A DNA stretch of 64,000 nucleotides from Spongiibacteraceae bacterium UBA5047. GTDB lineage: Bacteria > Pseudomonadota > Gammaproteobacteria > Pseudomonadales > Spongiibacteraceae. Under the pieces are notes generated by a model. It was given only the letters and a program-made list of their open reading frames with translations. It was not told where the DNA came from and did no database searches. Position numbers and translations under genes: made by a program. The DNA is taken from assembly GCA_002415025.1 (NCBI GenBank), contig DIBR01000065.1:26384-90383 (forward strand), in the 5' to 3' direction. Below are positions 26,430 to 35,437 of the stretch, piece by piece (the stretch's first letter is position 1; every line of letters begins with the position of its first letter).

Positions 26430-29033
26430 TCAGAATGAACGGCGAACTTCAAGGCCGTAGAAACGGGGATTGCCCAATGCCTGCGAAAACGTACCGATAG
26501 AGTCGCCGGTGGCAACCGCGCCAATTTCATAGCGCTCGTCGGTGGCATTTTTCACGTAGGCTGCAACACTGAGGTTGTCGTCGTTGTTTATCCAGGTCAG
26601 GCGGGCGTCCACCAGTGTATAGGCCTCGGAGAACACGCCTTCGGGGTTGCTGTCTTTGACATCCCAGGCGCCGTTGTCAAAACCGAGGTAGATTTCGCTT
26701 TTGTAGCTGAGATCAACACGCGGCACAACGAGGCCGAAGGACGTGTCAAAGGTATATTGCACACCCAGTGAGGCTGTCTTTTCGGGTGACACAGGAAACT
26801 CTTCGTCACTGCGGTCAATCGGAACCGCGTTGCCGGCAATGGCCAGAGACGCCAGATCCTGATCCATAAACTCCAGAAACTTGTAGTTATTGTTGCTGTA
26901 ACTCAGGCTCATCATCAGTTGTGGGGTGGGGAGCCAGGTCAATTCCATCTCGCCACCTTCGATCATCGATTTACCGGCATTTTGTGAAGTCACAACCAGT
27001 GTGTTGGCCGAGTCGGTCTTCACAGTAATAAGCTGCATATTCTCGAAAATCATCGAGTACAACGCTACGTTCAAGCGCACGGAGCGATCAAAGGCGTCAA
27101 TTTTGAAACCGATTTCGCGGTTCTCCAGCGTTTCCGGCTCAACGACAACCAGGCCATCCTGGCCGCTTGGCTCGAGGAAACCGGATTTAAAACCATTACT
27201 CCAGGTGCCGTAGATCAGCAGTGAGTTGAGCGCAGTATCGTCCAGCCATTCACCGGGTACAAACCAGGAGGCCGAGGCCATAGGCGTAAATTCATTGAAG
27301 GTAACGTCGCGCTTGTCGGTTTTTGCGGGGCCGAGCGGTGAGCCGATATCGCCGTCACCGCCGACTGCGTTGCGCAGAATGTTGTTGGCGATACTGATGG
27401 GGTCCTGCAACCAGAGACCGTTAAACGTATGAATGGCCATGCCCGGTTCAATGGTGTTAAACCGGGGATCAGCGCCAATGATCGCGCTGACGGCGGCATT
27501 ATCCGATACGCGTGTTATCAGAGTGGAGCTGCGTTTTTCCTCGGTGTAACGGCCACCTATAGTCAGCTCGAGGTTTTCGGTCATGTGCCAGGTAGCTTGG
27601 GCAAAGGCGGCGCTGGTGGTGCCGTCGATGTCGAAGACCTGATGCGTATCGAGAGGCAGTAATGCGGCAACGATGGGAACAGGCGTTGCGACCAGTGTTG
27701 GAATCAAACCATTCGGGAAACCCTGCTGTGCCAGCAACAGGCTGGCGAGTGCGGTACCGTCGGCGCCGATAATCGGGTCGCTGGTCAGAAAGGTTTCCGA
27801 TTTATGTTCGTCTTGCCAGAAAAGGCCTGCCGTGTAGTCCAGACGACTCTCGAACAAGGAACCATTGATTTGTAATTCCAGCGTGAGCGACTCCTGGTCG
27901 CCATCGTCGAGTATCACGGCTTTTTGATACTCGGCGGGCCCAGCGTCGTCACTGTTGGTTTGCGGGCCGGTTTTCAGCGCGTCGCGAAGACCTATGATGG
28001 CTTTCAGGTCGTGAGTGTCGTTTAGCGCCCAGTCCAGAGTTGCGCCTGCCATTACAGTTTCCAGCTGTTTGCGCTGGCGCTGGCTGGGCCCCATGTTGGT
28101 GGTCAGGTCGGGGAGGGCATCGCGGTCATTGGCCAGACAATTATCCTTGTAGGCGCGCGGGTTGGCCGGGTCGGTATCGCCGGGCCACAGTATGCCAAGC
28201 CCATCGACAAAGAGAGCGTTTTCGTTGACCAGCTTGCAGTGATAGGACGGGTAGCGTTCGTCGATCTTGCCCAGAAAAGTGAAGGTGTCCAGCACCATGT
28301 CTTCACTGGCCAGCCAGCGGGTCTGGAATATCGCCGAGAGGCGATCAACCGACTGGTTGTTGGAGGTAGAGAAATCTTTCAGAAAGCCGTCCCGGCGGTG
28401 GCTATTGACCGCTATTCGGGTAAAGAACTCGTCGTTGACCGGGAAATCATAGGCAGCTCGAATGCGCTGGTCGCTGTAGTTGCCCACAGCCCCTTCAACG
28501 TAGCCCTGACGGTAATCTGAAGGCTTGGTCAGAGTGAAAACCAGAGCCCCCCCGGTGTTGTTCTTGCCGAACAGTGTGCCTTGCGGGCCGCGCAGAACCT
28601 GAACGCTGTCTATATCAATTGTGTCGAGCAACTGTCCATCGGCGCGGGGAATAAAAATGCCGTCAAGGTAGACGCTGACTGAAGGATCCTGCCGGATCAG
28701 GCCCGCGCGCTGACCGATGCCGCGAATAAATATCTGGGTGCTGGTACTGTCATTGATCTGCAGGCTGGGTACCGACTTGGCCAGTTCCGTCGTATTGACG
28801 ATGCCCTGTGCTCGCAAATCGTCGCTGCTTATGGCGGTAACGGCAACCGGGGTTTCCTGAATACTTTCGGCTCGCTTTCGGGCCGTTACGACGACTTCTT
28901 CAAGCGTAGACGAAAAGTTGCGCTTGTTCTGGGTCTGGGTGTCCCCGGTCGTCTGGCCAAAAGCGCCAGTACCAAGTGCTAGTGAAACGCCAAGGCAGAG
29001 AGCGAGGCGCTGCCGCGGAAAAGTTGGCTTCAT
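26430..29033 (-). CDS. TonB-dependent outer-membrane receptor
   Basis: An 867-residue receptor. After the signal peptide (cut near GTGAFGQ), a TonB-box-like EEVVVTARKRAESIQETPVAVTAI opens the plug, with the plug motif LRGPQGTLFGKNNTGGAL near 135-152. The 22-strand barrel ends in RRSF. The VTARKR-SIQ-TPV-VTA signature is that of the large receptor group of Sphingomonas and Cellvibrionales-like bacteria, used for many hydrophobic or complex nutrients. The ligand is not predictable, and no Fur box or siderophore genes adjoin. Confidence 0.93.
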   Translation of the reverse strand: MKPTFPRQRLALCLGVSLALGTGAFGQTTGDTQTQNKRNFSSTLEEVVVTARKRAESIQETPVAVTAISSDDLRAQGIVNTTELAKSVPSLQINDSTSTQIFIRGIGQRAGLIRQDPSVSVYLDGIFIPRADGQLLDTIDIDSVQVLRGPQGTLFGKNNTGGALVFTLTKPSDYRQGYVEGAVGNYSDQRIRAAYDFPVNDEFFTRIAVNSHRRDGFLKDFSTSNNQSVDRLSAIFQTRWLASEDMVLDTFTFLGKIDERYPSYHCKLVNENALFVDGLGILWPGDTDPANPRAYKDNCLANDRDALPDLTTNMGPSQRQRKQLETVMAGATLDWALNDTHDLKAIIGLRDALKTGPQTNSDDAGPAEYQKAVILDDGDQESLTLELQINGSLFESRLDYTAGLFWQDEHKSETFLTSDPIIGADGTALASLLLAQQGFPNGLIPTLVATPVPIVAALLPLDTHQVFDIDGTTSAAFAQATWHMTENLELTIGGRYTEEKRSSTLITRVSDNAAVSAIIGADPRFNTIEPGMAIHTFNGLWLQDPISIANNILRNAVGGDGDIGSPLGPAKTDKRDVTFNEFTPMASASWFVPGEWLDDTALNSLLIYGTWSNGFKSGFLEPSGQDGLVVVEPETLENREIGFKIDAFDRSVRLNVALYSMIFENMQLITVKTDSANTLVVTSQNAGKSMIEGGEMELTWLPTPQLMMSLSYSNNNYKFLEFMDQDLASLAIAGNAVPIDRSDEEFPVSPEKTASLGVQYTFDTSFGLVVPRVDLSYKSEIYLGFDNGAWDVKDSNPEGVFSEAYTLVDARLTWINNDDNLSVAAYVKNATDERYEIGAVATGDSIGTFSQALGNPRFYGLEVRRSF

Positions 29034-29152
29034 GGTGGAGTCCTGTCGAGCGTGCGTTGTTATTATCGTTCTTTCGTTATTAGATTAAGGCTAATAACTA
29101 TTATTCTATAGTTGCAGCGGTGCCGCAAAATCACCCGTTTAGATGAGAGTCT

Positions 29153-29620
29153 TTAAGAGCCGGTAGCCTGCAAGGGCTTGTCTGGTTCGTCTTCGGTCCG
29201 AGAGGGTGAGGTCGCCTCGTTTCCGGATTCGGGTTGATGGGAGATGCGGCGCGGTGGCTGGGTGTCTGCAGATTTGATGTGGCTGCTGCCGTTGAATTGG
29301 CCGCCGGGTTCGATAACCAGTTCGGCTACGCGGATTTCGCCGCTGACCTTGCCGGAGCTGACAATTTCCAGGCGCTCGGCATCGACACTGCCATCAATGC
29401 GGCCGCTAACCACAACTTTGTGCGCACAAATTTCGCCGTCAAATTCACCGCCAATACCAATGGTGACGTTGTGGCTCGAATTGAGTTTTCCGGCCATGCA
29501 GCCGTCGAGGTGAAAATCGTCGCTTAGTTGGAGATCGCCGACAACTTTGGTTGCCCCTGCGATAACAGTCGTTCCGGGCTGCTGACCGCTTTCCTTACCG
29601 ACTCTGCCAAGGAATCCCAT
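29153..29620 (-). CDS. Bactofilin-family cytoskeletal protein
   Basis: A 155-residue bactofilin. The right-handed beta-helix core runs from GTTVIAGATKVVGDL at about residue 16 to EPGGQFNGSS near 115, built on repeating G-(3)-G-(x)-I/V turns. Both ends are flexible, and the tail is rich in Pro, Ser, Glu and Thr. Bactofilins polymerise without nucleotides and recruit peptidoglycan enzymes. The start lies inside the upstream M23 peptidase gene, giving a 97-nt overlap, and the core begins so early that most of this overlap is unavoidable. Confidence 0.92.
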   Translation of the reverse strand: MGFLGRVGKESGQQPGTTVIAGATKVVGDLQLSDDFHLDGCMAGKLNSSHNVTIGIGGEFDGEICAHKVVVSGRIDGSVDAERLEIVSSGKVSGEIRVAELVIEPGGQFNGSSHIKSADTQPPRRISHQPESGNEATSPSRTEDEPDKPLQATGS

Positions 29621-30477
29621 TGAATATGCCCCTCATGCTCAAAGAGCACATCATAGTTCTCAAAGGACCATTCCGTAAACGGCTTTGGATCCAGGCGACG
29701 ATGCAGGTAACGGATTTCGTAGTGCAGGTGGGGGGCGCTACTCATGCCTGAGTTGCCGGTGTGACCGATAAGGTCACCACGCTGTACGTAGTCACCCACG
29801 CGCACCAGAATTTTATTGAGGTGACCAAAGGTCGAGCTGAACCCGTAATTGTGGTTCAGTTTAACCATGTTGCCCAATCCGCTGCTCTTGTGAGGTGCGG
29901 CCCACTCAACAACTCCGCTGGCGGTGGCATAAATCGGCGTTCCAATGGCCGCGCTCATATCCAGACCACCGTGCATGGCCTTGCGGTTGAGAACCGGGTG
30001 TACCCGCATCCCGAAGCTGCTGGTCAGGCGGGTTTGTCGGAGCGGGTAACCGCTGGGAATGGATTCGAGCATCATGCGCTTTTGCTGGGCGGTAAGGCTG
30101 GCGCTATCCAGACGCTCAGTCAACGTGCTGGCAGGCTCAGGCTTCAGGCCTATGAGAATCTCCAGGTCGCCAAGCTCGTCACTCATGCGCCCCAACGCTT
30201 CGACTTTTTCATCGACGGCGGACAGCAGCCCCTTTTGCTTGCGCAGCAGCTCCTGATTCTGGTGTTTGATGTGGGCCTGGTAGTCTTCGAGTGTTTGCAG
30301 GTCGGCGTTAAGCGTGGCGACCTTGGAAGACAGCATATAAATAGAAAACGCGCCGGCAATAAAACCCAGCGTGACAACGGTGCCAAAGGCGCCCAGCACT
30401 CTGCGCATTAACTGGCTGAAGTTAAAGTGGCGGGCACCGCGATAATCGGTAATGGTGACGGTATATCGGTCTCGCAT
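29524..30477 (-). CDS. M23-family membrane-anchored metallopeptidase
   Basis: A 317-residue bitopic protein with an N-terminal cytoplasmic stub and one membrane helix at about 28-49. A coiled coil covers about 50-105, and a LytM/M23 domain carries H169 and D173 (HGGLDMS), H219 (FGHL), and H250 and H252 (HLHYE). All zinc and catalytic positions are present, so it should be an active DD-endopeptidase. A GTG at 30498 would add 7 residues. It pairs with the overlapping bactofilin gene, a partnership known from CcmA-Csd1 in Helicobacter and other shape systems. Confidence 0.92.
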   Translation of the reverse strand: MRDRYTVTITDYRGARHFNFSQLMRRVLGAFGTVVTLGFIAGAFSIYMLSSKVATLNADLQTLEDYQAHIKHQNQELLRKQKGLLSAVDEKVEALGRMSDELGDLEILIGLKPEPASTLTERLDSASLTAQQKRMMLESIPSGYPLRQTRLTSSFGMRVHPVLNRKAMHGGLDMSAAIGTPIYATASGVVEWAAPHKSSGLGNMVKLNHNYGFSSTFGHLNKILVRVGDYVQRGDLIGHTGNSGMSSAPHLHYEIRYLHRRLDPKPFTEWSFENYDVLFEHEGHIQWDSLAESVRKAVSSPERLLSQGQPKLSAISN

Positions 30478-30577
30478 TATATATGCTCTAGTTCGCACTC
30501 AGGTGGCTGTCGACGCGGCGCGTTTATAAACGAACGAGTCAACACATTCAGTACTTTACAAAGAGAAGCGCTATTAT

Positions 30578-30593
30578 TGTGAAGCAGCTCACA
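30578..30593. promoter_or_regulatory. CRP/Vfr-type site
   Basis: TGTGA-AGCAGC-TCACA matches the CRP half-sites exactly with the standard 6-bp spacer. It lies about 100 nt upstream of the M23 gene and about 240 nt upstream of the sterol-desaturase-like gene, so it could act on the former. A nearby inverse dyad, TCACA-AATCCT-TGTGA at 30627-30642, has the half-sites in the opposite order and is not a CRP site by itself. Confidence 0.5.
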
Positions 30594-30741
30594 GCTTGGC
30601 GCAATCCCCCTTGCAGTTCTGCAAGGTCACAAATCCTTGTGAGTGTGACTAAATAATATACAGGCTGCTGGCTGATCGCAACTATACATATATGTTAGGC
30701 GGGGTTTTGACGCGTTGGTCGGCGCCTGATCTGGCGTGAAA

Positions 30742-30770
30742 TTAACATTTAAACTATTGATAAATAAGAT
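30742..30770 (+). promoter_or_regulatory. Candidate sigma-70 promoter
   Basis: A -35 TTAACA at 30742-30747 and a -10 TAAGAT at 30765-30770 are separated by 17 nt, about 55 nt before the sterol-desaturase-like start. The 331-bp divergent gap also holds the CRP-type site and a CTTGCAG-TT-CTGCAAG hairpin near 30610-30626. I see no gene in it. Confidence 0.4.
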
Positions 30771-30829
30771 TAATATTTTTTGTGGCGATAAGATACGTAG
30801 CAGCTCCCAACATGAGGTCGCATTAGCGC

Positions 30830-31624
30830 ATGACTGAAGAAACGCTCAGATTGGCCGGTTTTGCTGGTGCTCTGCTGCTAATGTTGTTCTTGGAGCAGCT
30901 TTACCCACTACACCATGATGCCCGGCGCTGGTCCCGGCGCGGCGCTAACTTATTGATTGTATTGGCAGATACGATAGTTTTGCGCCTTAGTTTGCCACTG
31001 CTGGCCGCAGGCGCGGCCATTGTTGCGAGCGAGCGCGGCTGGGGCCTGTTAAATGTGCTGAACTGGCCATTTTGGCTGGAGTTGGGCATTGCGCTATTGG
31101 TTCTGGATATCACGATTTACTGGCAGCACAGGCTTTTTCACCGGATCAAGCCGCTTTGGCGCCTTCATGCCATGCATCACAGTGACCTGGTGATGGATAC
31201 CACTACCGGCCTGCGCTTTCATCCCCTGGAAATACTGGTATCGATGCTGGTTAAAATCGGGGCGGTGATGGTGATCGGCGCGCCCTGGTTGGCAGTGGTG
31301 GTATTCGAGGTGGTGCTGAACGCGACGGCCTTGTTTAATCACAGCAATATTCGCCTGCCGGCTCGGCTGGAGCAGCTATTAAGGGTTTGCCTGGTAACGC
31401 CTGATATGCACCGGGTGCATCATTCAATTCATGCGGACGAGCACCACAGCAACTTCAGTTTTAATCTGTCGGTCTGGGATCGTGTGTTCGGGAGCTACCG
31501 CGCGCAGCCGCGGGACGGACACAAAACCATGACAATCGGATTAAAGCAGTTCCGTCTGGTGAGCGATCAAAGCGTACTTGCACTTATTTGGCAGCCCTTC
31601 AGGCGCGGAGAGGGGCCGGAATAG
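30830..31624 (+). CDS. Sterol desaturase/fatty acid hydroxylase family membrane protein
   Basis: A 264-residue integral membrane di-iron enzyme. The histidine clusters are H100/H104 (QHRLFHR), H113/H116/H117 (LHAMHHS), H194/H197/H198 (MHRVHHS) and H205/H206 (DEHHSN), a complete set for the family. About four membrane helices surround them. Family members hydroxylate or desaturate sterols, carotenoids or lipid acyl chains using O2. The true substrate is unknown. It stands next to cell-envelope genes. Confidence 0.9.
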   Translation: MTEETLRLAGFAGALLLMLFLEQLYPLHHDARRWSRRGANLLIVLADTIVLRLSLPLLAAGAAIVASERGWGLLNVLNWPFWLELGIALLVLDITIYWQHRLFHRIKPLWRLHAMHHSDLVMDTTTGLRFHPLEILVSMLVKIGAVMVIGAPWLAVVVFEVVLNATALFNHSNIRLPARLEQLLRVCLVTPDMHRVHHSIHADEHHSNFSFNLSVWDRVFGSYRAQPRDGHKTMTIGLKQFRLVSDQSVLALIWQPFRRGEGPE

Positions 31625-31627
31625 CCC

Positions 31628-32074
31628 TTAGTTTTCCGCCGGGCTCACTACGGCGCCGCCATAAAGATTCACGAAATCGGGCGGCATGCGCCGCGCTTTG
31701 CCGCTGCTGATGCAGATGCTCACCAGTCTCCAGCGAGCTCGCATCAGACAACTGCCATCGCTGTTACGCACGAGTTGAAAGCGGCGCTCGAGTTGCAGGC
31801 GGCCGTCGCAATAACTCAACCAGGTGCCGAGCTGTAAATCATCATTGAGGTAGGCAGCGTTGATGTAGTCATAGTCGGCGTGGCGGATGGCCATGGCGGT
31901 ATCAAGCTGGCGATATTCCTCAATACCCAGGCCCAGGGCCTGTGAGTGCGCCCAGCCGGCTTCCTGGCACCAGCCTACGTAAACGGCATTGTTCACGTGG
32001 TTCAGGCTGTCGATATGTACCGGATCAACACGATAATTGAGTATAAAAGGTGAGGGCAGGTCCCAGTCGAGCAA
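31628..32074 (-). CDS. 4HBT-type acyl-CoA thioesterase
   Basis: A 148-residue single hot-dog protein. The active-site segment RVDPVHIDSLNHVNNAVYVGW has the D-x(3)-H-x-N order of 4-hydroxybenzoyl-CoA thioesterase relatives. The start is TTG at 32074, immediately after the MarC stop codon, with GGAGGCGG about 5 nt upstream inside the marC end. No ATG is available before the conserved fold. It is therefore expressed by coupling to marC. Confidence 0.85.
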   Translation of the reverse strand: MLDWDLPSPFILNYRVDPVHIDSLNHVNNAVYVGWCQEAGWAHSQALGLGIEEYRQLDTAMAIRHADYDYINAAYLNDDLQLGTWLSYCDGRLQLERRFQLVRNSDGSCLMRARWRLVSICISSGKARRMPPDFVNLYGGAVVSPAEN

Positions 32075-32710
32075 TTATCCGCCTCCGAAGATGTGGCTTT
32101 GGGCAATGCCGTCGAACAGAAACTGGACCGCAAGCGCGCTAAGGATAATCCCGAAGATCCGGGTGATAACCTGCATGCCGGTAACGCCGAGAAAGCGGTT
32201 TATCTCGCCCGCCATCAGCATTGAAATCAAGGTAAGCCCCACGATCACCGTAAGTGACGACAGAATAATGGCCTGATGCAGCAAGTCGCCGTGGGCTTCC
32301 GCCATCAGCAGCAGGGTAGCGCCAATGGCACCTGGGCCGGCAATTAACGGCGTGGCGAGGGGGAAAACCGCAACGTCGTGCTTTTCAATGGCTTCATCGG
32401 TTTCATCGGTGGTGGTAGTGGTCGCACCTGAATGCCGTGCAAACACCATATCGATGCCGATCAGCAGTAATAATATGCCGCCAGCGGCGCGCAAGGCCGC
32501 CAGCGATATACCCAGGCTGTCGAGCATAAAGCGGCCAATCAGCGCAAAAGTAATCAGAATGGCCAGTGCAATAAGACAGGCCTTGACGGCAATGCGACGA
32601 CGCTCCCGGCGAGGAGTCGCTACGGTGAACGCAGCAAACATGGTGGCCACATCAATGGGGCCAATCGTGGCGAAGAACGTGGTAAGAGCGACAGCGGTGT
32701 ATTCGGTCAT
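32075..32710 (-). CDS. MarC-family membrane protein
   Basis: A 211-residue protein with six membrane segments. Family features are FFATIGPIDVATMFAAFT near the start, ALRAAGGILLLLIGIDMVFA in the middle, and FPLATPLIAGPGAIGATLLL after a hydrophilic loop rich in Thr and Asp/Glu. MarC proteins were once linked to antibiotic resistance, but this was not upheld, and their transport role is unknown. The thioesterase gene begins directly at its stop. Confidence 0.9.
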   Translation of the reverse strand: MTEYTAVALTTFFATIGPIDVATMFAAFTVATPRRERRRIAVKACLIALAILITFALIGRFMLDSLGISLAALRAAGGILLLLIGIDMVFARHSGATTTTTDETDEAIEKHDVAVFPLATPLIAGPGAIGATLLLMAEAHGDLLHQAIILSSLTVIVGLTLISMLMAGEINRFLGVTGMQVITRIFGIILSALAVQFLFDGIAQSHIFGGG

Positions 32711-32743
32711 GGGCGCTACGTTAGCGGTATTCGATGGCCTCGT

Positions 32744-33145
32744 CTATTCGCGTGTCGCTTTTGCTGGCGGTGTGAGCTTGATGTAACACAGGGCTTTACC
32801 CAACTGCTTCATCAGTGCGGTCAGCTCGCGTCGATAGTCCCCGTACAAGGCATCCATACGTGTATCCAGCTCCGGCAGCAAGTCGTCGTCATCGTTCAGT
32901 ACTTCAGCCTGAACCGGCTGCCAGTCCCCTGACACCTCGCCATCCCAGCGACAACTCGCAATCGCTGCGGTGCTGTTGGCGTGCAGGCGACGAACCTTGG
33001 CGCTGTCGCGTACGGTGCGTATGTAATAGTGCCCCTCATACCGGCAGAACCAGACGGCGGTGTCGACGGCATTTCCGTTTGCACGGAAAGTGCGCAGGCT
33101 GATATGGGCATCGTCACCCAGTGTGGCGTAGCGAGATAAATCCAT
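32744..33145 (-). CDS. PPOX-like (split-barrel flavin-binding) protein
   Basis: A 133-residue protein of the pyridoxamine-phosphate-oxidase-like split-barrel class: LRTFRANGNAVDTAVWFCRYEGHYYIRT, then SAKVRRLHANSTAAIASCRWDGEVSGDW. These blocks match small PPOX or F420/FMN-binding proteins that reduce or bind cofactors. No catalytic residue can be assigned. It lies 33 nt before marC on the same strand and may be the first gene of that unit. Confidence 0.75.
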   Translation of the reverse strand: MDLSRYATLGDDAHISLRTFRANGNAVDTAVWFCRYEGHYYIRTVRDSAKVRRLHANSTAAIASCRWDGEVSGDWQPVQAEVLNDDDDLLPELDTRMDALYGDYRRELTALMKQLGKALCYIKLTPPAKATRE

Positions 33146-33452
33146 CGTTGTGTTACATCCTGTTGTCGGTTTTGCGGGTAGATCTCTGGCTGGCCCGATA
33201 ATCGCTCAACCGGGCTGTGATGCAAGTCACGCTCACCGCGATTCGACGTGACCGAAGCTGTTATTTTGGGACCGTTGCGCTTATAACTGAATCGCTCAGG
33301 CTTACTATGAGAGCTCACATAATAAAAATAGTCGTTGAGGGTGTCGTTGGTTTTTGGCGAACTTATCTTCTCACTGCCAGTGAAGATTGACGACAGTATT
33401 ACCTTACAGCTTTTGGGAAAACAATATGATTCAACACGGGTTTCAGGGGACG

Positions 33453-35432
33453 ATGCGTTTCCGTGTCTGCGTAATAGCACTGGTGGCGATGTGCGTTAGC
33501 GCATGTGACAGCTCGGATTCGGGCTCCAATCCACTTGCCGCAACACCAATTCCGACAGATCAGCCTGCCGATGTGACGGCAAGTTACGCCGATGCGTTTC
33601 GCTTATTGCGTCAGGCCACCTTCGGGCCGGATGAAAGCTCACTTCAGAGAGCCCGGGCGCTGGGTATAGAACGCTGGATTGATGAGCAGATCGTCATGCC
33701 GTCGGCCTATACCTCAAATTCTGACGGCAGGCTTTCTCACCTGCAAATGCTCGAGCAAATGGCCACAACAGTGGAGCCGGGTCTGGACTGGTTCCGCGAT
33801 TCTTCTGAAGGTGGGGCGTACTTCTTCGGCGATGTGTCCGGTTTTACCGATGTCTACCAGACAAGTGTCTGGTTCGCGAACGCGCTTGACGCACCAGACC
33901 AATTGCGCCAGCGCGTTGCCTACGCCCTGAGCCAGATCATGGTGGTGTCGCACTCGGAGTTTCCGCTGGAACGGCGCGCTGAAGCACTGGCCCACTACTA
34001 CGACATTCTTGCAAAACATGCCTTTGGCAACTTTCGCGACCTGATCAGTGAAGTGTCCCGAAGTCCGGCCATGGGAATCTATTTGTCGCATCAGGGCAAC
34101 CGCAAGGGCAATCCTTCCCGCAATACGCTGCCTGACGAAAATTTCGCACGCGAATTGATGCAGCTTTTTACCATAGGCCTCTACGAGTTAAATCTTGATG
34201 GCAGTGGCAAAACCGATTCACAGGGTAATTTGATTCCCAGTTACAACCAGACTGATATCGAAGAGTTGTCGCGAGTGATGACCGGCTGGGATCTGCAGTT
34301 TAATGATCGCTATGGTGCCTCGAACCAGACTCAGGGCAGCTTCGTACATTTTATGGAGTTCAACGATGAAGAGCATGATTTCGAAGCTAAGCAAGTACTC
34401 GGCGCTGATATTCCCGCCGGGTTAACGGCAGGGCGCGATCTGGAGCTGGCTCTGGATATACTATTCCGGCATGGCAACACCGCGCCTTTTATCAGCAAGC
34501 ACCTGATTCAACGGCTGGTCACCTCAAACCCGTCTGAGCACTATGTCGAGCGCGTTGCCAGGGTGTTTGTCGATAACGGCGAAGGCGTCCGCGGCGATTT
34601 GGGCGCCGTTGTGCGGGCGATATTGCTCGATGAAGAGGCTCGCAGCGTCGATACCGCACTAACCGCCCGTTTCGGGAAGGCAAGCGAACCCCTGCTGGCA
34701 TACACGTCGCTACTGCGCGCGTTCGACGTGCAACCTCTTGATGGCTGGTCGAAAGGCGTGAACAGCGAAGAAGGCGAAACGCCCGTACCGGTGACCGGCC
34801 TTTACTACTTCCGTGCTGAGCGGGAGCTTGGGCAGGGCGCCTTGCGTTCGCCCTCGGTCTTTAACTTTTACAGCCCCGATTTTGTACCGCAGGACGACTT
34901 TTACAACAATGGCGTTGGAGGGCAGCCGCTGGTGCTGCCGGAAATGCAGTTGCGAACCCCGCAGAATATAGCCGGCTACCAGAAGTTGTTGCTCTTGCAC
35001 GAGCGCCTGCTGGAGCGCAACGACCTGATCAGGCGTTTTGGCTCCGTTGAAGCCTTTGTGGCGCAAAAAAGCAGTTGGGATAACACCCAGGCAATCGCAC
35101 TGGTCGATTTCACTCCCTTGCTTCACGCATTCGAGCAAGCGCTGGAAGGTGACCAGAACGGTGATTTCCTGACGATTAATTCGTCTATACGAAACGAGCA
35201 GGGGCAGTTTCCCAAAGAAGCGGCCATTTCACGGCTGATTGATGTGCTCGAGTTGACGTTGACCGGAAATCAAACCGTCGATGCCGCGAGCCGGCAGCAG
35301 ATGATTGAGTACTTCAAAAGCGATAGCTATTACAACCAGAAAAATCTTTCCAAGGTGGATGAAGCTTACCGGGTTGTGGCCGGGCTTGTGCAATACCTTG
35401 CACTGTCACCGTATTTTCTGGCTCAGCAGTAA
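33453..35432 (+). CDS. DUF1800 lipoprotein
   Basis: A 659-residue exported protein. From the ATG at 33453 (CAGGGG 5-6 nt upstream) the signal peptide MRFRVCVIALVAMCVSAC ends in a lipobox, with Cys18 as the lipid site. Upstream ATGs at 33387 and 33426 would bury this signal. DUF1800 features are DAFRLLRQATFGPDE near the start, YALSQIMVVS, the core NFARELMQLFTIGLYELN, VMTGWD and APFISKHLIQRLVTSNP. The family nearly always precedes a DUF1501 gene, as here (5-nt gap). Function unknown. Confidence 0.9.
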   Translation: MRFRVCVIALVAMCVSACDSSDSGSNPLAATPIPTDQPADVTASYADAFRLLRQATFGPDESSLQRARALGIERWIDEQIVMPSAYTSNSDGRLSHLQMLEQMATTVEPGLDWFRDSSEGGAYFFGDVSGFTDVYQTSVWFANALDAPDQLRQRVAYALSQIMVVSHSEFPLERRAEALAHYYDILAKHAFGNFRDLISEVSRSPAMGIYLSHQGNRKGNPSRNTLPDENFARELMQLFTIGLYELNLDGSGKTDSQGNLIPSYNQTDIEELSRVMTGWDLQFNDRYGASNQTQGSFVHFMEFNDEEHDFEAKQVLGADIPAGLTAGRDLELALDILFRHGNTAPFISKHLIQRLVTSNPSEHYVERVARVFVDNGEGVRGDLGAVVRAILLDEEARSVDTALTARFGKASEPLLAYTSLLRAFDVQPLDGWSKGVNSEEGETPVPVTGLYYFRAERELGQGALRSPSVFNFYSPDFVPQDDFYNNGVGGQPLVLPEMQLRTPQNIAGYQKLLLLHERLLERNDLIRRFGSVEAFVAQKSSWDNTQAIALVDFTPLLHAFEQALEGDQNGDFLTINSSIRNEQGQFPKEAAISRLIDVLELTLTGNQTVDAASRQQMIEYFKSDSYYNQKNLSKVDEAYRVVAGLVQYLALSPYFLAQQ

Positions 35433-35437
35433 GGGAT

